Part shown: positions 1 to 12,981 of the stretch, piece after piece
Layout: every line of letters starts with the position of its first letter
Position numbering within the stretch: position 1 is the first letter of the stretch
Origin: Pseudomonadota bacterium
GTDB lineage: Bacteria > Pseudomonadota > Gammaproteobacteria > Steroidobacterales > Woeseiaceae
NCBI GenBank assembly: GCA_022564475.1
Contig: JADFLJ010000002.1
Span: 1 to 45,664, forward strand
Length of the DNA: 45,664 bases
Direction of reading: 5' to 3'
The notes under the pieces: model-generated
Told to the model about the DNA's origin: nothing
The model's input: the letters and a program-made list of their open reading frames with translations, nothing else
Databases searched by the model: none
Translations under genes and position numbers: made by a program

Positions 1-1
1 T

Positions 2-1843
2 GCGAGCCTGAATCGCTTTCAAAATATTCGCTCGGCGAGTTTTCGCGCATGGACCGAAGAGGGCACTGGAATTTATGTGTCCACACGTTTTGGTGATGTG
101 TCGCAGCTGCATCGTGTTGACATGCCTGGTGGTGCACGTCATCAATTAACCTTTAATACAGAGCCCGTGGGCGGCATTACGGGCCAGCCCCGGGGGTCGG
201 CACTCGCAGTCACGCGAGACGCCGGCGGCAGCGAATTCACGCAGATTTTTCTGTTCGACCCGGAGTCGGGACAGGAAACCCTGCTCACGGATGGTGAGTC
301 GCGAAACGGAGCCGTGCAGTGGGACAGGGACGGGCGTCGATTCGCCTACAGGAGCACGCGCCGCAACGGCGCATCGAACGACATCTGGCTCATGGACCCG
401 GACGATCCGGACAGCGCCGAAATAATTCTGGAGTCGCAGGACGGTAGCAGCTGGATGCCGTCGGAATTCTCCGCTGCGGGTAGTCGGCTGCTGGCGCTGA
501 ACTACGTCAGTAACAGTGATGCACGCGTGCATCTTGTGGACCTCGATACACGTACACACACCCTTCTCGCGGGTGGCACAGGCCATGCCAGTAGTAACTA
601 TCCGGTGGCATTCGATGACGAAGCCGAGGGCTTCTGGCTCGTTACGAACCAGGGCAGCGATTTCGACAAGCTGGCCTGGCAGTCACTGGAGCCCGGCGCT
701 GAAGTGGAGCTGGTGACAGCCGATATTCCGTGGAATGTGTCGGGTGTGGAGATCAGTCATGATCGGCGGCGTCTTGCATTTTCGATAAATGAAAACGGTC
801 GCTCGAGTGTTTACCTGCTCGACACCCGCACGCGCCAATACAGGAAAGTCGACAACATCCCCATCGGCGTTGCATACGGGCTAAGCTTTAGTCCCGCCGA
901 TGACCGGCTCGCAATTACGCTGAACACGCCGTCAACACCGAGCGATACCTTTGTACTTGATCTGGGCTCAGAGCCGCTCACGCACGGGAAGCTGACGCGC
1001 TGGACCTACAGCGAGATTGGCGGACTTAATGCGACGCTGTTTCGCGAGCCGGAGCTGATTCATTATGAGACCTTCGATGAAATAGACGGCAAGGCCCGGG
1101 AAATTCCGGCGTGGATATACAGGCCGGCGGGCGACGGCCCATTCCCGGTTGTCATATCGATTCATGGCGGGCCAGAGAGCCAGGCCCGACCGACCTTCAG
1201 CTCTACCTACCAAATGTGGATGCAGGAATTGGGTGTTGCAATCATCGTGCCCAATGTTCGCGGCTCGAACGGTTACGGTAAAGCTTATAAGGGTCTCGAT
1301 AACGGCTTCAAGAGAGAAGACTCTGTTCGAGACATCGGCGCGTTACTGGACTGGGTTGCTACGCAGTCCGATCTGGACGCGGGCCGCGTAGCTGTATTTG
1401 GCAGCAGTTACGGCGGTTACATGGTGCTTGCAAGCGCCGTACATTTTAGCGATCGTCTGAAGGCGGCCGTTGATATCGTCGGTATCAGCAACTTCGTGAC
1501 CTTTCTCGAAAACACGCAGGATTATCGGCGTGACCTGAGACGGCCGGAGTACGGTGACGAGCGCGACCCGGAAATGCGGGCGTACCTGCAAAAAATCAGC
1601 TCGCTTAACAATGTTGAAAAAATAGACGTGCCGATGTTCATCGTGCAGGGTGAAAACGATCCGCGTGTCCCGGTAACCGAGGCCGCACAAATGGTCAAAG
1701 CGCTGCGTGAACAGGGCGGACTCGTCTGGTATATGAATGCGCTCAACGAGGGGCACGGATACCGCAAGAAAGAAAATCGCGACGTGTATCAGCAAGCGAC
1801 CGTGCTGTTCTTGCGAGACCACTTATTGCAGGAGGGCCTGTAG
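2..1843 (+). CDS. S9 family prolyl oligopeptidase-like peptidase (5' end truncated by window edge)
   Basis: Frame is open from base 2 through the listed ORF start at 77 (ASLNRFQNIRSASFRAWTEEGTGIYVSTRF...). Beta-propeller-like N-terminus, then a C-terminal alpha/beta hydrolase with HGGPESQ, GSSYGGYM, and the DPRVP and EGHGY motifs. Confidence 0.9.
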   Translation, partial: ASLNRFQNIRSASFRAWTEEGTGIYVSTRFGDVSQLHRVDMPGGARHQLTFNTEPVGGITGQPRGSALAVTRDAGGSEFTQIFLFDPESGQETLLTDGESRNGAVQWDRDGRRFAYRSTRRNGASNDIWLMDPDDPDSAEIILESQDGSSWMPSEFSAAGSRLLALNYVSNSDARVHLVDLDTRTHTLLAGGTGHASSNYPVAFDDEAEGFWLVTNQGSDFDKLAWQSLEPGAEVELVTADIPWNVSGVEISHDRRRLAFSINENGRSSVYLLDTRTRQYRKVDNIPIGVAYGLSFSPADDRLAITLNTPSTPSDTFVLDLGSEPLTHGKLTRWTYSEIGGLNATLFREPELIHYETFDEIDGKAREIPAWIYRPAGDGPFPVVISIHGGPESQARPTFSSTYQMWMQELGVAIIVPNVRGSNGYGKAYKGLDNGFKREDSVRDIGALLDWVATQSDLDAGRVAVFGSSYGGYMVLASAVHFSDRLKAAVDIVGISNFVTFLENTQDYRRDLRRPEYGDERDPEMRAYLQKISSLNNVEKIDVPMFIVQGENDPRVPVTEAAQMVKALREQGGLVWYMNALNEGHGYRKKENRDVYQQATVLFLRDHLLQEGL

Positions 1844-1896
1844 GAGGGCCTTCAGGCCCGAGCGGGTCGCGGTTGTAGGAGGGCCTTCAGGCCCGA
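1840..1896 (+). repeat. Two GTAG-headed REP-like units, class A (1840-1861 and 1875-1896)
   Basis: GTAGGAGGGCCTTCAGGCCCGA twice, direct orientation. Confidence 0.9.
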
Positions 1897-1954
1897 GCCC
1901 GGCCAGACCGCAATGCGGCCCGAGCCCGGCCCGACGGTAACGAGAACGTGAGCA

Positions 1955-2575
1955 ATGAAGCAGCTAATCACACAACTCGATCAAGCATTCCCGGATGACG
2001 CGCTGGAAAAATACCGGGTGTTGCTCGACGAACTGCAACGCTGGAACAAGAAGGTCAATCTGACAGCCATCCGAGATCGCGATGAGATGGTCACGGCGCA
2101 CCTGCTCGACAGTCTTGTGGCACGGCCACTGCTCCACGGTGTACGCATTCTCGACGTCGGAACCGGCGGCGGTTTTCCGGGGCTGCCGCTTGCGATTGCC
2201 GAGCCCGATCGCGAATTCGACCTCGTCGACAGCAACAACAAAAAGATTATGTTCGTGCAGCACATGATCGGCCTGCTTGGTTTGGACAACGTCAACGCCG
2301 TGAAAGCGCGCACAGAGGACTATGCACCCGGCTACCGCTTTGATACCGTGATCGCTCGGGCCGTGGCGACCGTGCCGCGGCTCCTGGAATTAGCAGGACA
2401 CCACGTAGGAGAGGACGGAGTGTTCGTTGCCCTGAAGGGCCGATATCCAGCAGAAGAATTAGAACCGTCGCCTGAACACTGGGCATATGAAGTAACGGAA
2501 CTTTACGTGCCAGGACTCGCAGAGGGGTCCCGACACGCCGTGCTTCTGCGACGTGACAACCGGGTAGAAGAATGA
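1955..2575 (+). CDS. rsmG: 16S rRNA (guanine-N7)-methyltransferase RsmG (GidB)
   Basis: NLTAIRD, LLDSL, ILDVGTGGGFPGLPLAI motifs; immediately upstream of parA/parB. Confidence 0.93.
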   Translation: MKQLITQLDQAFPDDALEKYRVLLDELQRWNKKVNLTAIRDRDEMVTAHLLDSLVARPLLHGVRILDVGTGGGFPGLPLAIAEPDREFDLVDSNNKKIMFVQHMIGLLGLDNVNAVKARTEDYAPGYRFDTVIARAVATVPRLLELAGHHVGEDGVFVALKGRYPAEELEPSPEHWAYEVTELYVPGLAEGSRHAVLLRRDNRVEE

Positions 2576-3357
2576 CGCGCATCATTGCTGTAGCAAACCA
2601 GAAAGGCGGGGTCGGTAAAACGACGACCTGCGTAAATCTGGCTGCCTCGCTGGCGGCGACGCAGCGGCGTGTGTTACTGGTTGATATTGACCCACAAGGC
2701 AATGCGACGATGGGTTGCGGTATCGACAAGCGCACCGTTGAAAATTCGACCTGTGATGTTTTGCTTGGCGACGCCACAGCGGCCGATACGATCGTGTCGC
2801 CACCCGAGGGCGGGTTCGCGGTCATGCCCGGCAATGAAGACCTGACGCTGGCGGAAGTAAGCCTGCTGCAGGAAATCGGTCGCGAGATGAAGCTGCGCCA
2901 GGCATTGGCGCCCGTCGTCGGCCTGTACGATTTCATTCTTATTGATTGCCCGCCGTCGATTAACATGCTGACCGTGAACGCACTCACGGCGGCGGACGGT
3001 GTGTTGATACCCATGCAGTGTGAGTACTACGCGCTCGAGGGATTAAGCTCGCTTCTCACAACGATTGAGAAGGTGCGAAATTCAGTCAATGCGGATCTCG
3101 AGGTGTTCGGCATATTGCGGACGATGTTCGATCCACGCATCAATCTCTCGAACGAAGTCTCCATGCAGCTCCTCCAGCATTTCGACAGAAAAGTTTTTCG
3201 CACGGTCATACCTCGAAATATTCGCCTTGCTGAGGCGCCGAGTTTCGGGCGCCCCATCTTGTTGCACGACAGATCATCACGCGGCGCTATTTGTTATCTG
3301 GCGCTGGCCGGCGAGATATTGCGGCGCGAGGATGAGCGTTTGGCTGAGGCCGTATAA
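2572..3357 (+). CDS. parA: ParA family chromosome partitioning ATPase
   Basis: Deviant Walker A (NQKGGVGKTTTCVNLAASLA), LLVDIDPQGNATMG, LIDCPPS; 4-bp overlap with rsmG. Confidence 0.95.
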   Translation: MTRIIAVANQKGGVGKTTTCVNLAASLAATQRRVLLVDIDPQGNATMGCGIDKRTVENSTCDVLLGDATAADTIVSPPEGGFAVMPGNEDLTLAEVSLLQEIGREMKLRQALAPVVGLYDFILIDCPPSINMLTVNALTAADGVLIPMQCEYYALEGLSSLLTTIEKVRNSVNADLEVFGILRTMFDPRINLSNEVSMQLLQHFDRKVFRTVIPRNIRLAEAPSFGRPILLHDRSSRGAICYLALAGEILRREDERLAEAV

Positions 3358-3395
3358 ATACCCGCAGGAGCACAGCTCCTCCGACAGAGAACTGA

Positions 3396-4295
3396 ATGAA
3401 CGCAAGAAAAAGACGATTAGGCCGCGGCCTGGATGCACTGCTGTCGAAGCCGGTTGCTGACATGTCCGCTGCCAGCACCGACAAAGCGGCCTCCGGCGAC
3501 GCTTTGCGAAACATTCCCGTGGATCTGTTGCAGCGCGGCCAATACCAACCGCGTGTCGACATGCGCCAGGACTCGCTGGAGAACCTCGCGGCGTCGATTC
3601 GTGTCCAGGGTGTTGTGCAGCCGATCGTTGTGCGGACCATTGGTGCAGACGGACCGTCACAGCGTTACGAAATCATCGCGGGCGAGCGTCGCTGGCGTGC
3701 CGCACAACTGGCCGAGCTGGACGAGATTCCGGCCATCGTTCGCAAGATTGCGGATGAAGACGCTATTGCAATCGCGCTTATCGAGAACATACAGCGTGAA
3801 AACCTGAATCCGCTGGAAGAGGCGCGTGCGCTCGATCGGCTGATTCGGGAATTCGATCTGACCCACGCGGAAGCTGCGACGGCCGTTGGTCGTTCGCGTG
3901 CAGCGGTGAGCAATCTGCTGCGTTTGCTGGAGTTATCCGATAAGGTCAAATCGTTGCTTGAAGAGCGGCAACTGGACATGGGCCATGCGCGTGCGTTGTT
4001 GTCGATCGGCGATTCCCTGCAGCAGTACGATGCAGCGCGCCAGGTCGTGCGCAAGGGGCTTTCGGTTCGCGACACCGAGAAACTGGTTAAGCACATGCTG
4101 GATGCAAAAATCGGCAAGTCAAAGACCAAAGCTGCGTCTACGGGCGATGCGAACATTCGTCGTCTGGAAATAGACGTCTCCGAGAAGATCGGCGCCCGAG
4201 TGCGGGTCGAACACCGCAAAAACGGCTCCGGCAGGCTCGTGATTCCTTACAATAGCCTCGATGAACTCGACGGTATCCTCAAACACATCCGGTAG
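3396..4295 (+). CDS. parB: ParB/RepB/Spo0J family partition protein
   Basis: LGRGLDALL N-terminus, QYQPR, GERRWRAAQLA, IALIENIQRENLNPLEEA, HTH AAVSNLLRLLEL; follows parA. Confidence 0.95.
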   Translation: MNARKRRLGRGLDALLSKPVADMSAASTDKAASGDALRNIPVDLLQRGQYQPRVDMRQDSLENLAASIRVQGVVQPIVVRTIGADGPSQRYEIIAGERRWRAAQLAELDEIPAIVRKIADEDAIAIALIENIQRENLNPLEEARALDRLIREFDLTHAEAATAVGRSRAAVSNLLRLLELSDKVKSLLEERQLDMGHARALLSIGDSLQQYDAARQVVRKGLSVRDTEKLVKHMLDAKIGKSKTKAASTGDANIRRLEIDVSEKIGARVRVEHRKNGSGRLVIPYNSLDELDGILKHIR

Positions 4296-4339
4296 GAGGG
4301 CCTTTAGGCCCGATGGGTCGCGGCTCAAGCCGCTCCTAC
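4292..4339. repeat. REP-like inverted pair: class A (+, 4292-4313) and class B (-, 4318-4339)
   Basis: GTAGGAGGGCCTTTAGGCCCGA-tggg-TCGCGGCTCAAGCCGCTCCTAC. Confidence 0.9.
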
Positions 4340-5502
4340 GCGACGTCTTCTTCGTTGCGTTGTTCTCTGCTGGAATACACGCGGCGAATTATGTGCGGCA
4401 ACACGGCCTCTGAAATCAGGAAGCCCTGCATCTTGTCGCACTTGATGGTTTTCAGAAACTCGAAAGTCTCCTGATCTTCTACGCCCTCAGCACACACGGA
4501 CATGCCCAGATTGTGGGCCAATCCCGTCACGGCAGCCAGAACGGCGCGCCTGGTAGAATTCTGTCGAGCGAGCTTTAGTGCCGAGGCGTGAATCTTGATT
4601 TCGTCAAAGGGCAGCTGCTCAAAGGTTCCAAGCGATGCGGCGGCTATCCGGAAATCGTCGAGGCACAGTCGGAAGCCGCGCTTGCGCAGGCTGCGCATGG
4701 CCCTCAAGTGGGGCGAGTCTGTATTTGCAAGATCCTCTTCAACTACTTCGAACGTGAAGCTGGCGCACTCAACGCCAAATTCCTTGACGATGCCGGCATA
4801 GCGTTCGCCTATCGACTCGTCGGTGAGCTGACTGGGTGCGAGATTGACGCAGCAGTTGAGAGCCAGGCCCTGTTCGCGCCAGCTAACGAGTTGAGCGGCC
4901 GCTTTGCGCAATACGAATTCGGTGAGCTGGCCCATCATGCCGAAGGCTTCGACCTCGGGCAGGAATTCGAGCGGCCCGATCAGCCCGAGTTCCGGGTGAC
5001 GCCAGCGTACGAGGGCTTCGGCTTCACGCGTCAACCATTCCGTGCCGGCATTGCGCTCCACCTTTGGCTGGTAGCGGACTACAAATTCGAAATTGTCGAA
5101 CGCCGACTCAATCTCCCGGCGAGACAACTTGAGCATGCGGCGGCGACAATGCCTGGCGGCGGCGGCAAGGCGCTCGAAATTAAAGCCGGCCCCAATCCAC
5201 TCGATATTCGATAACTCGCCGAGGCTTGCATATGCTCTGGCCTTGTCGCTGGAGCTCAGCGACAGACGATCCGCAGCGATGATGACGCCAAACGGCGCCC
5301 GATCGTCGGCGGCCTGCAGGGTTTTAATCGCCGTGTCAGTGAGGTCATCTTCGGTGAGCAGCAGGACACGACGCGATTCGCCCACCATGAGTTCGGCGAG
5401 TTTTTGATCCGTGGAGAAATAGCGCAGGGAAAAACTCATTTCTCGCACGACATCGGTCAGTGCTTTGGACCCTCGTGAGGCCTCGCTGGCGATCAGCAGC
5501 AT
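4336..5502 (-). CDS. EAL domain-containing protein (c-di-GMP phosphodiesterase-like, with a variant loop)
   Basis: EALVRWRHPELG, CVNLAPSQL, LDDF, CAEGVED, QGFL motifs of the EAL domain; N-terminal region resembles a degenerate receiver domain. Confidence 0.85.
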   Translation of the reverse strand: MLLIASEASRGSKALTDVVREMSFSLRYFSTDQKLAELMVGESRRVLLLTEDDLTDTAIKTLQAADDRAPFGVIIAADRLSLSSSDKARAYASLGELSNIEWIGAGFNFERLAAAARHCRRRMLKLSRREIESAFDNFEFVVRYQPKVERNAGTEWLTREAEALVRWRHPELGLIGPLEFLPEVEAFGMMGQLTEFVLRKAAAQLVSWREQGLALNCCVNLAPSQLTDESIGERYAGIVKEFGVECASFTFEVVEEDLANTDSPHLRAMRSLRKRGFRLCLDDFRIAAASLGTFEQLPFDEIKIHASALKLARQNSTRRAVLAAVTGLAHNLGMSVCAEGVEDQETFEFLKTIKCDKMQGFLISEAVLPHIIRRVYSSREQRNEEDVA

Positions 5503-5650
5503 CGTTCGCTCCGGGCGGCAGGATTGCTGAAATTATGAGCAGAATAGCGTCGATTCAGCCGGGCAGATGTGCGCCAGGTCGCATTGCGGCAAATCGCAGT
5601 ATTGGCGAAAGAGAAGGTCCGAAGACGCTGCCAAATAAGGGGTTTTTCGG

Positions 5651-5679
5651 TTGCCATGCCAACGGCGCGCCACTATAAT
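5651..5679 (+). promoter_or_regulatory. Putative sigma70 promoter of the atp operon
   Basis: TTGCCA (5651-5656), 17-nt spacer, TATAAT (5674-5679), located upstream of atpI. Confidence 0.7.
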
Positions 5680-5784
5680 GCGCACGCTTGATACAGGCTC
5701 GCCTGGAAACACCGTAAGACTAGCGCCACAAGCCGAGGGCAGTGCCCGTTGGACGTGGCGTTTTTAGTGCCGGAGGCAAACAAA

Positions 5785-7030
<1,246 letters not shown>

Positions 7031-7076
7031 TTATTATTACTTTACATTTCAATAAGTTGGACGAAGTCCTCTTTAG

Positions 7077-7364
<288 letters not shown>

Positions 7365-7386
7365 TACCAGACAGGTCCGTTGTGAC

Positions 7387-7430
7387 GTAGGAGGGTCTTC
7401 AGGCCCGATCGCGGCTGAAGCCGCTCCTAC
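7387..7430. repeat. REP-like inverted pair, zero spacer: class A (+, 7387-7408) and class B (-, 7409-7430)
   Basis: GTAGGAGGGTCTTCAGGCCCGA|TCGCGGCTGAAGCCGCTCCTAC between atpE and atpF. Confidence 0.9.
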
Positions 7431-7459
7431 AATCATCGCATCAGTGTAGGGAGAGTTCT

Positions 7460-7930
7460 GTGGATATCAATCTAACTTTAATCGGCCAGTCGATCGCGAT
7501 GCTCGTGTTCGTCTGGTTCTGTATGAAGTTCATCTGGCCGCCGATCATCGAAGCGATTGAGGAGCGGCAGAAGCAGATCGAAGACGGCCTTGCCGCGGCG
7601 GATCGCGGCCAGGAGAAGCTGGTGCAGGCACAGGCCGAGGCCGACGAGCTCGTCGAAGAGGCACGCCACCAGGCGACAACAATTCTTGACCAGGCAAATG
7701 CCAGGGCAAACGAAATTGTTGCCGATGGCAAAGCCGATGGCGCTAAGGAACGTGAGCGCCAACTTGCAGCCGCGACGGCCGAGATCGAGCAGGAAAGCAA
7801 TCGTGCACGCGAAGAGTTACGCGGACAGGTTTCAGCGGTCGCACTCGCGGGCGCAGAGAAAATCCTGAATCGCGAAATCGACGCGAAGACGCACGACGAC
7901 ATTCTGGGCAAGCTGGCTCAGGAGCTGTAG
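7460..7930 (+). CDS. atpF: F0F1 ATP synthase subunit b
   Basis: MDINLTLIGQSIAMLVFVWFCMKFIWPPI N-terminal TM and a long Ala/Glu-rich coiled coil. Confidence 0.95.
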   Translation: MDINLTLIGQSIAMLVFVWFCMKFIWPPIIEAIEERQKQIEDGLAAADRGQEKLVQAQAEADELVEEARHQATTILDQANARANEIVADGKADGAKERERQLAAATAEIEQESNRAREELRGQVSAVALAGAEKILNREIDAKTHDDILGKLAQEL

Positions 7931-7936
7931 GCGCAC

Positions 7937-8494
7937 ATGGCTGACAACAACAGGATTGCACGGCCGTATGCACAGGCCGCATTCGAGCTCGCACATGAGG
8001 CGGGTGAGCTGGCGACATGGTCCGAGGGCCTGGCCCTTGCCGGCCAATTACTCGCGGACGGTCAGGTGGCCGTCTTTCTGAGCAGTCCGTCGCTCGATAA
8101 CGAAAAGCGGCTGGAGTTCCTGACGGGTCTGTTCGCGAAGGCGAAAGCTGATGTGCTGTCCGGCAGCGATAAAAAGGGCACGAACTTCCTGAAGTTGCTG
8201 CTTGAATACGGACGTGTGGCGGTGCTACCAGAGATCGCCGGGCACTTTGAGGTGCTCAAGGCGAAGGTCGAAAACACCGTGGATGTGACTGTCACGTCGG
8301 CAACGGAGCTTTCGGCCGCACAGCAAAAAGAAATTTCGACAGCGCTTCGTGCGCGACTGGGTCGGGACATCAAACTCGAAACAGAAATTGATAAGAGCCT
8401 TATCGGCGGCGCAGTAATACGAGCTGGCGATGTCGTAATTGATGGATCACTGCGGGCGAGGCTAGAGGGCCTCAGCAACGCGCTGATCAACTAG
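7937..8494 (+). CDS. atpH: F0F1 ATP synthase subunit delta
   Basis: [14 protein letters not shown] and C-terminal [24 protein letters not shown]. Confidence 0.95.
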   Translation: MADNNRIARPYAQAAFELAHEAGELATWSEGLALAGQLLADGQVAVFLSSPSLDNEKRLEFLTGLFAKAKADVLSGSDKKGTNFLKLLLEYGRVAVLPEIAGHFEVLKAKVENTVDVTVTSATELSAAQQKEISTALRARLGRDIKLETEIDKSLIGGAVIRAGDVVIDGSLRARLEGLSNALIN

Positions 8495-8507
8495 AGAGGA
8501 AGACAAA

Positions 8508-10049
8508 ATGGCACTCAAAGCTTCTGAAATTAGTCAGCTGATTAAAGAGCGCATCGAGAACTTCGAAGCGACCGCGGAAGCGCGTGACGTAGGTACAGTA
8601 ATTGCTGTTACCGACGGCATCGTGCGTATCCACGGCCTGGCCGACGCACGTTACGGCGAGATGCTCGAGTTCCCGGGCAACACGTTCGGCCTGGCGCTGA
8701 ATCTGGAGCGGGATTCGGTTGGCGCGGTTGTACTCGGCGACTACAAACACATTTCGGAAGGCAACACGGTAAAGACGACCGGTCGTATTCTTGAGGTGCC
8801 GATTGGTGAAGCCTTGCTGGGTCGCGTCGTTGACGCACTCGGCAACCCGATCGACGGCAAAGGCCCGATCGAGGCAGAAGGCAGGGCGCCGATCGAGAAG
8901 GTCGCGCCGGGCGTCATCGCTCGTAAGTCAGTCGATCAGCCCGTGCAAACAGGCCTGAAGGCCATTGACTCGATGGTGCCGATCGGCCGCGGCCAACGCG
9001 AACTGATCATTGGCGATCGCCAGACCGGCAAGACGGCTGTTGCAGTTGACACGATTATTAACCAGCGCGGCAAGGGCATCAAATGCATCTACGTTGCGAT
9101 CGGTCAGAAAACGTCGTCGGTCGCAGGCGTTGTACGCAAGCTCGAAGAAGAGGGTGCGCTTGAGCACACCATTATTGTCGTGGCATCGGCGGCGGAGAGC
9201 GCGGCAATGCAATACATCGCGCCGTACTCCGGTACGACGATGGGCGAGTACTTCCTCGACAAGGGCGAAGATGCACTGATTGTTTTTGACGACCTCACCA
9301 AGCAGGCATGGGCTTATCGCCAGATTTCCTTATTGCTGCGTCGTCCGCCGGGTCGCGAAGCCTATCCGGGTGACGTTTTCTACCTGCATTCACGTCTGCT
9401 CGAGCGCGCAGCCCGCGTTTCCGAGGCGTACGTCGAGGAAGTGTCGGGTGGCAAGATCAAGGGCAAGACGGGTTCTCTGACGGCATTGCCGATTATTGAA
9501 ACACAGGGTGGTGACGTGTCGGCGTTCGTACCAACGAACGTGATCTCGATTACCGATGGCCAGATCTTCCTCGAAACCGACCTCTTCAACGCAGGCATTC
9601 GCCCGGCTATTAACGCTGGCTTGTCGGTGTCTCGGGTAGGTGGTGCGGCACAAACGAAGATCATCAAGAAGCTCGGCGGTGGTATTCGACTCGCGCTGGC
9701 TCAGTTTCGTGAGCTCGCGGCATTCGCACAGTTTGCATCTGATCTTGACGCGGCAACGCGTCAGCAGCTCGCACGCGGCGAACGCGTAACAGAGCTCATG
9801 AAGCAGAAGCAGTACTCGCCATTGTCGGTTGCCGAAATGGCGCTGTCGTTGTTCGCGGCTAACGAAGGCTTTATTGACCCCGTAGACGTCAAGAAAGTGG
9901 TTGCCTATGAAACGGCGTTACACAACTTCGCAAAAGCGAATAATGGCGATGTGCTCGATGCGATCAACGAGACGGGTGATTACAACGACGATATCGCGGC
10001 AAGCCTGAAGGGCATTTGCGAAGCATTTGCCAAGGAAGGCGTTTATTGA
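8508..10049 (+). CDS. atpA: F0F1 ATP synthase subunit alpha
   Basis: [18 protein letters not shown], full-length 513 aa AtpA. Confidence 0.98.
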   Translation: MALKASEISQLIKERIENFEATAEARDVGTVIAVTDGIVRIHGLADARYGEMLEFPGNTFGLALNLERDSVGAVVLGDYKHISEGNTVKTTGRILEVPIGEALLGRVVDALGNPIDGKGPIEAEGRAPIEKVAPGVIARKSVDQPVQTGLKAIDSMVPIGRGQRELIIGDRQTGKTAVAVDTIINQRGKGIKCIYVAIGQKTSSVAGVVRKLEEEGALEHTIIVVASAAESAAMQYIAPYSGTTMGEYFLDKGEDALIVFDDLTKQAWAYRQISLLLRRPPGREAYPGDVFYLHSRLLERAARVSEAYVEEVSGGKIKGKTGSLTALPIIETQGGDVSAFVPTNVISITDGQIFLETDLFNAGIRPAINAGLSVSRVGGAAQTKIIKKLGGGIRLALAQFRELAAFAQFASDLDAATRQQLARGERVTELMKQKQYSPLSVAEMALSLFAANEGFIDPVDVKKVVAYETALHNFAKANNGDVLDAINETGDYNDDIAASLKGICEAFAKEGVY

Positions 10050-10058
10050 GTCGCGGTT

Positions 10059-10145
10059 GTAGGAGGGCCTTCAGGCCCGAGCAATAACGCGGTAGGTAGG
10101 AGGGCCTTCAGGCCCGAGAAGATTCGCGGCTAAAGCCGCTCCTAC
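10059..10145. repeat. Three REP-like units: class A (+, 10059-10080), class A (+, 10096-10117), class B (-, 10124-10145)
   Basis: Exact or near-exact 22-mers between atpA and atpG, followed by a class A fragment AGGCCCGA at 10146-10153. Confidence 0.9.
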
Positions 10146-10183
10146 AGGCCCGAGAATATGCCCGATGGTTAAACGGAAAAGAT

Positions 10184-12521
<2,338 letters not shown>

Positions 12522-12553
12522 GACGAACCGACGAACCGAAGAGACAGAAAGTT

Positions 12554-12970
12554 ATGGCCACGATCAGAGTCGACATTGTATCCGCGGAAGGCGAGATCCA
12601 TTCTGGCGAAGCTACGATGGTTTTCGCACCCGCGAAAATGGGTGAGGTGGGTATCGCGCCCCGACATGCGCCGTTGCTAACGGCGCTGAATCCGGGCGAA
12701 GTTCGCGTGCAAACCGCCGAGGGCAAGGAAGAGAGCTTCTACATCACGGGCGGCATGCTCGAAGTACAGCCTCACCTGGTGACAGTGTTGGCCGATACGG
12801 CGCTGCGCGGCGATCAACTTGATGAAGCGGCAGCGCTTGCGGCAAAACAGGCGGCGGAAGAAGCGCTGAAGGGCGTTTCGAGCGAGACCGATCTCAAGCG
12901 TGCGCAGGCAGAGCTCGCCGAAGCCGAAGCGCGTTTCCGTGCGGCGCAAAAGCTCAAAGGTAAACGCTAG
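12554..12970 (+). CDS. atpC: F0F1 ATP synthase subunit epsilon
   Basis: VDIVSAEGEIHSGEATMVFAPAKMGEVGIAPRHAPLLTAL; last gene of the atp operon. Confidence 0.96.
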   Translation: MATIRVDIVSAEGEIHSGEATMVFAPAKMGEVGIAPRHAPLLTALNPGEVRVQTAEGKEESFYITGGMLEVQPHLVTVLADTALRGDQLDEAAALAAKQAAEEALKGVSSETDLKRAQAELAEAEARFRAAQKLKGKR

Positions 12971-12981
12971 CGCCCCGGTTT

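Noticed and set aside
4588-5214. 208-aa plus-strand ORF
   Set aside because: Antisense to the EAL-domain gene.
7387-7430. REP inverted repeats considered as CRISPR repeats
   Set aside because: No regularly spaced unique spacers, dispersed loci, no cas genes.
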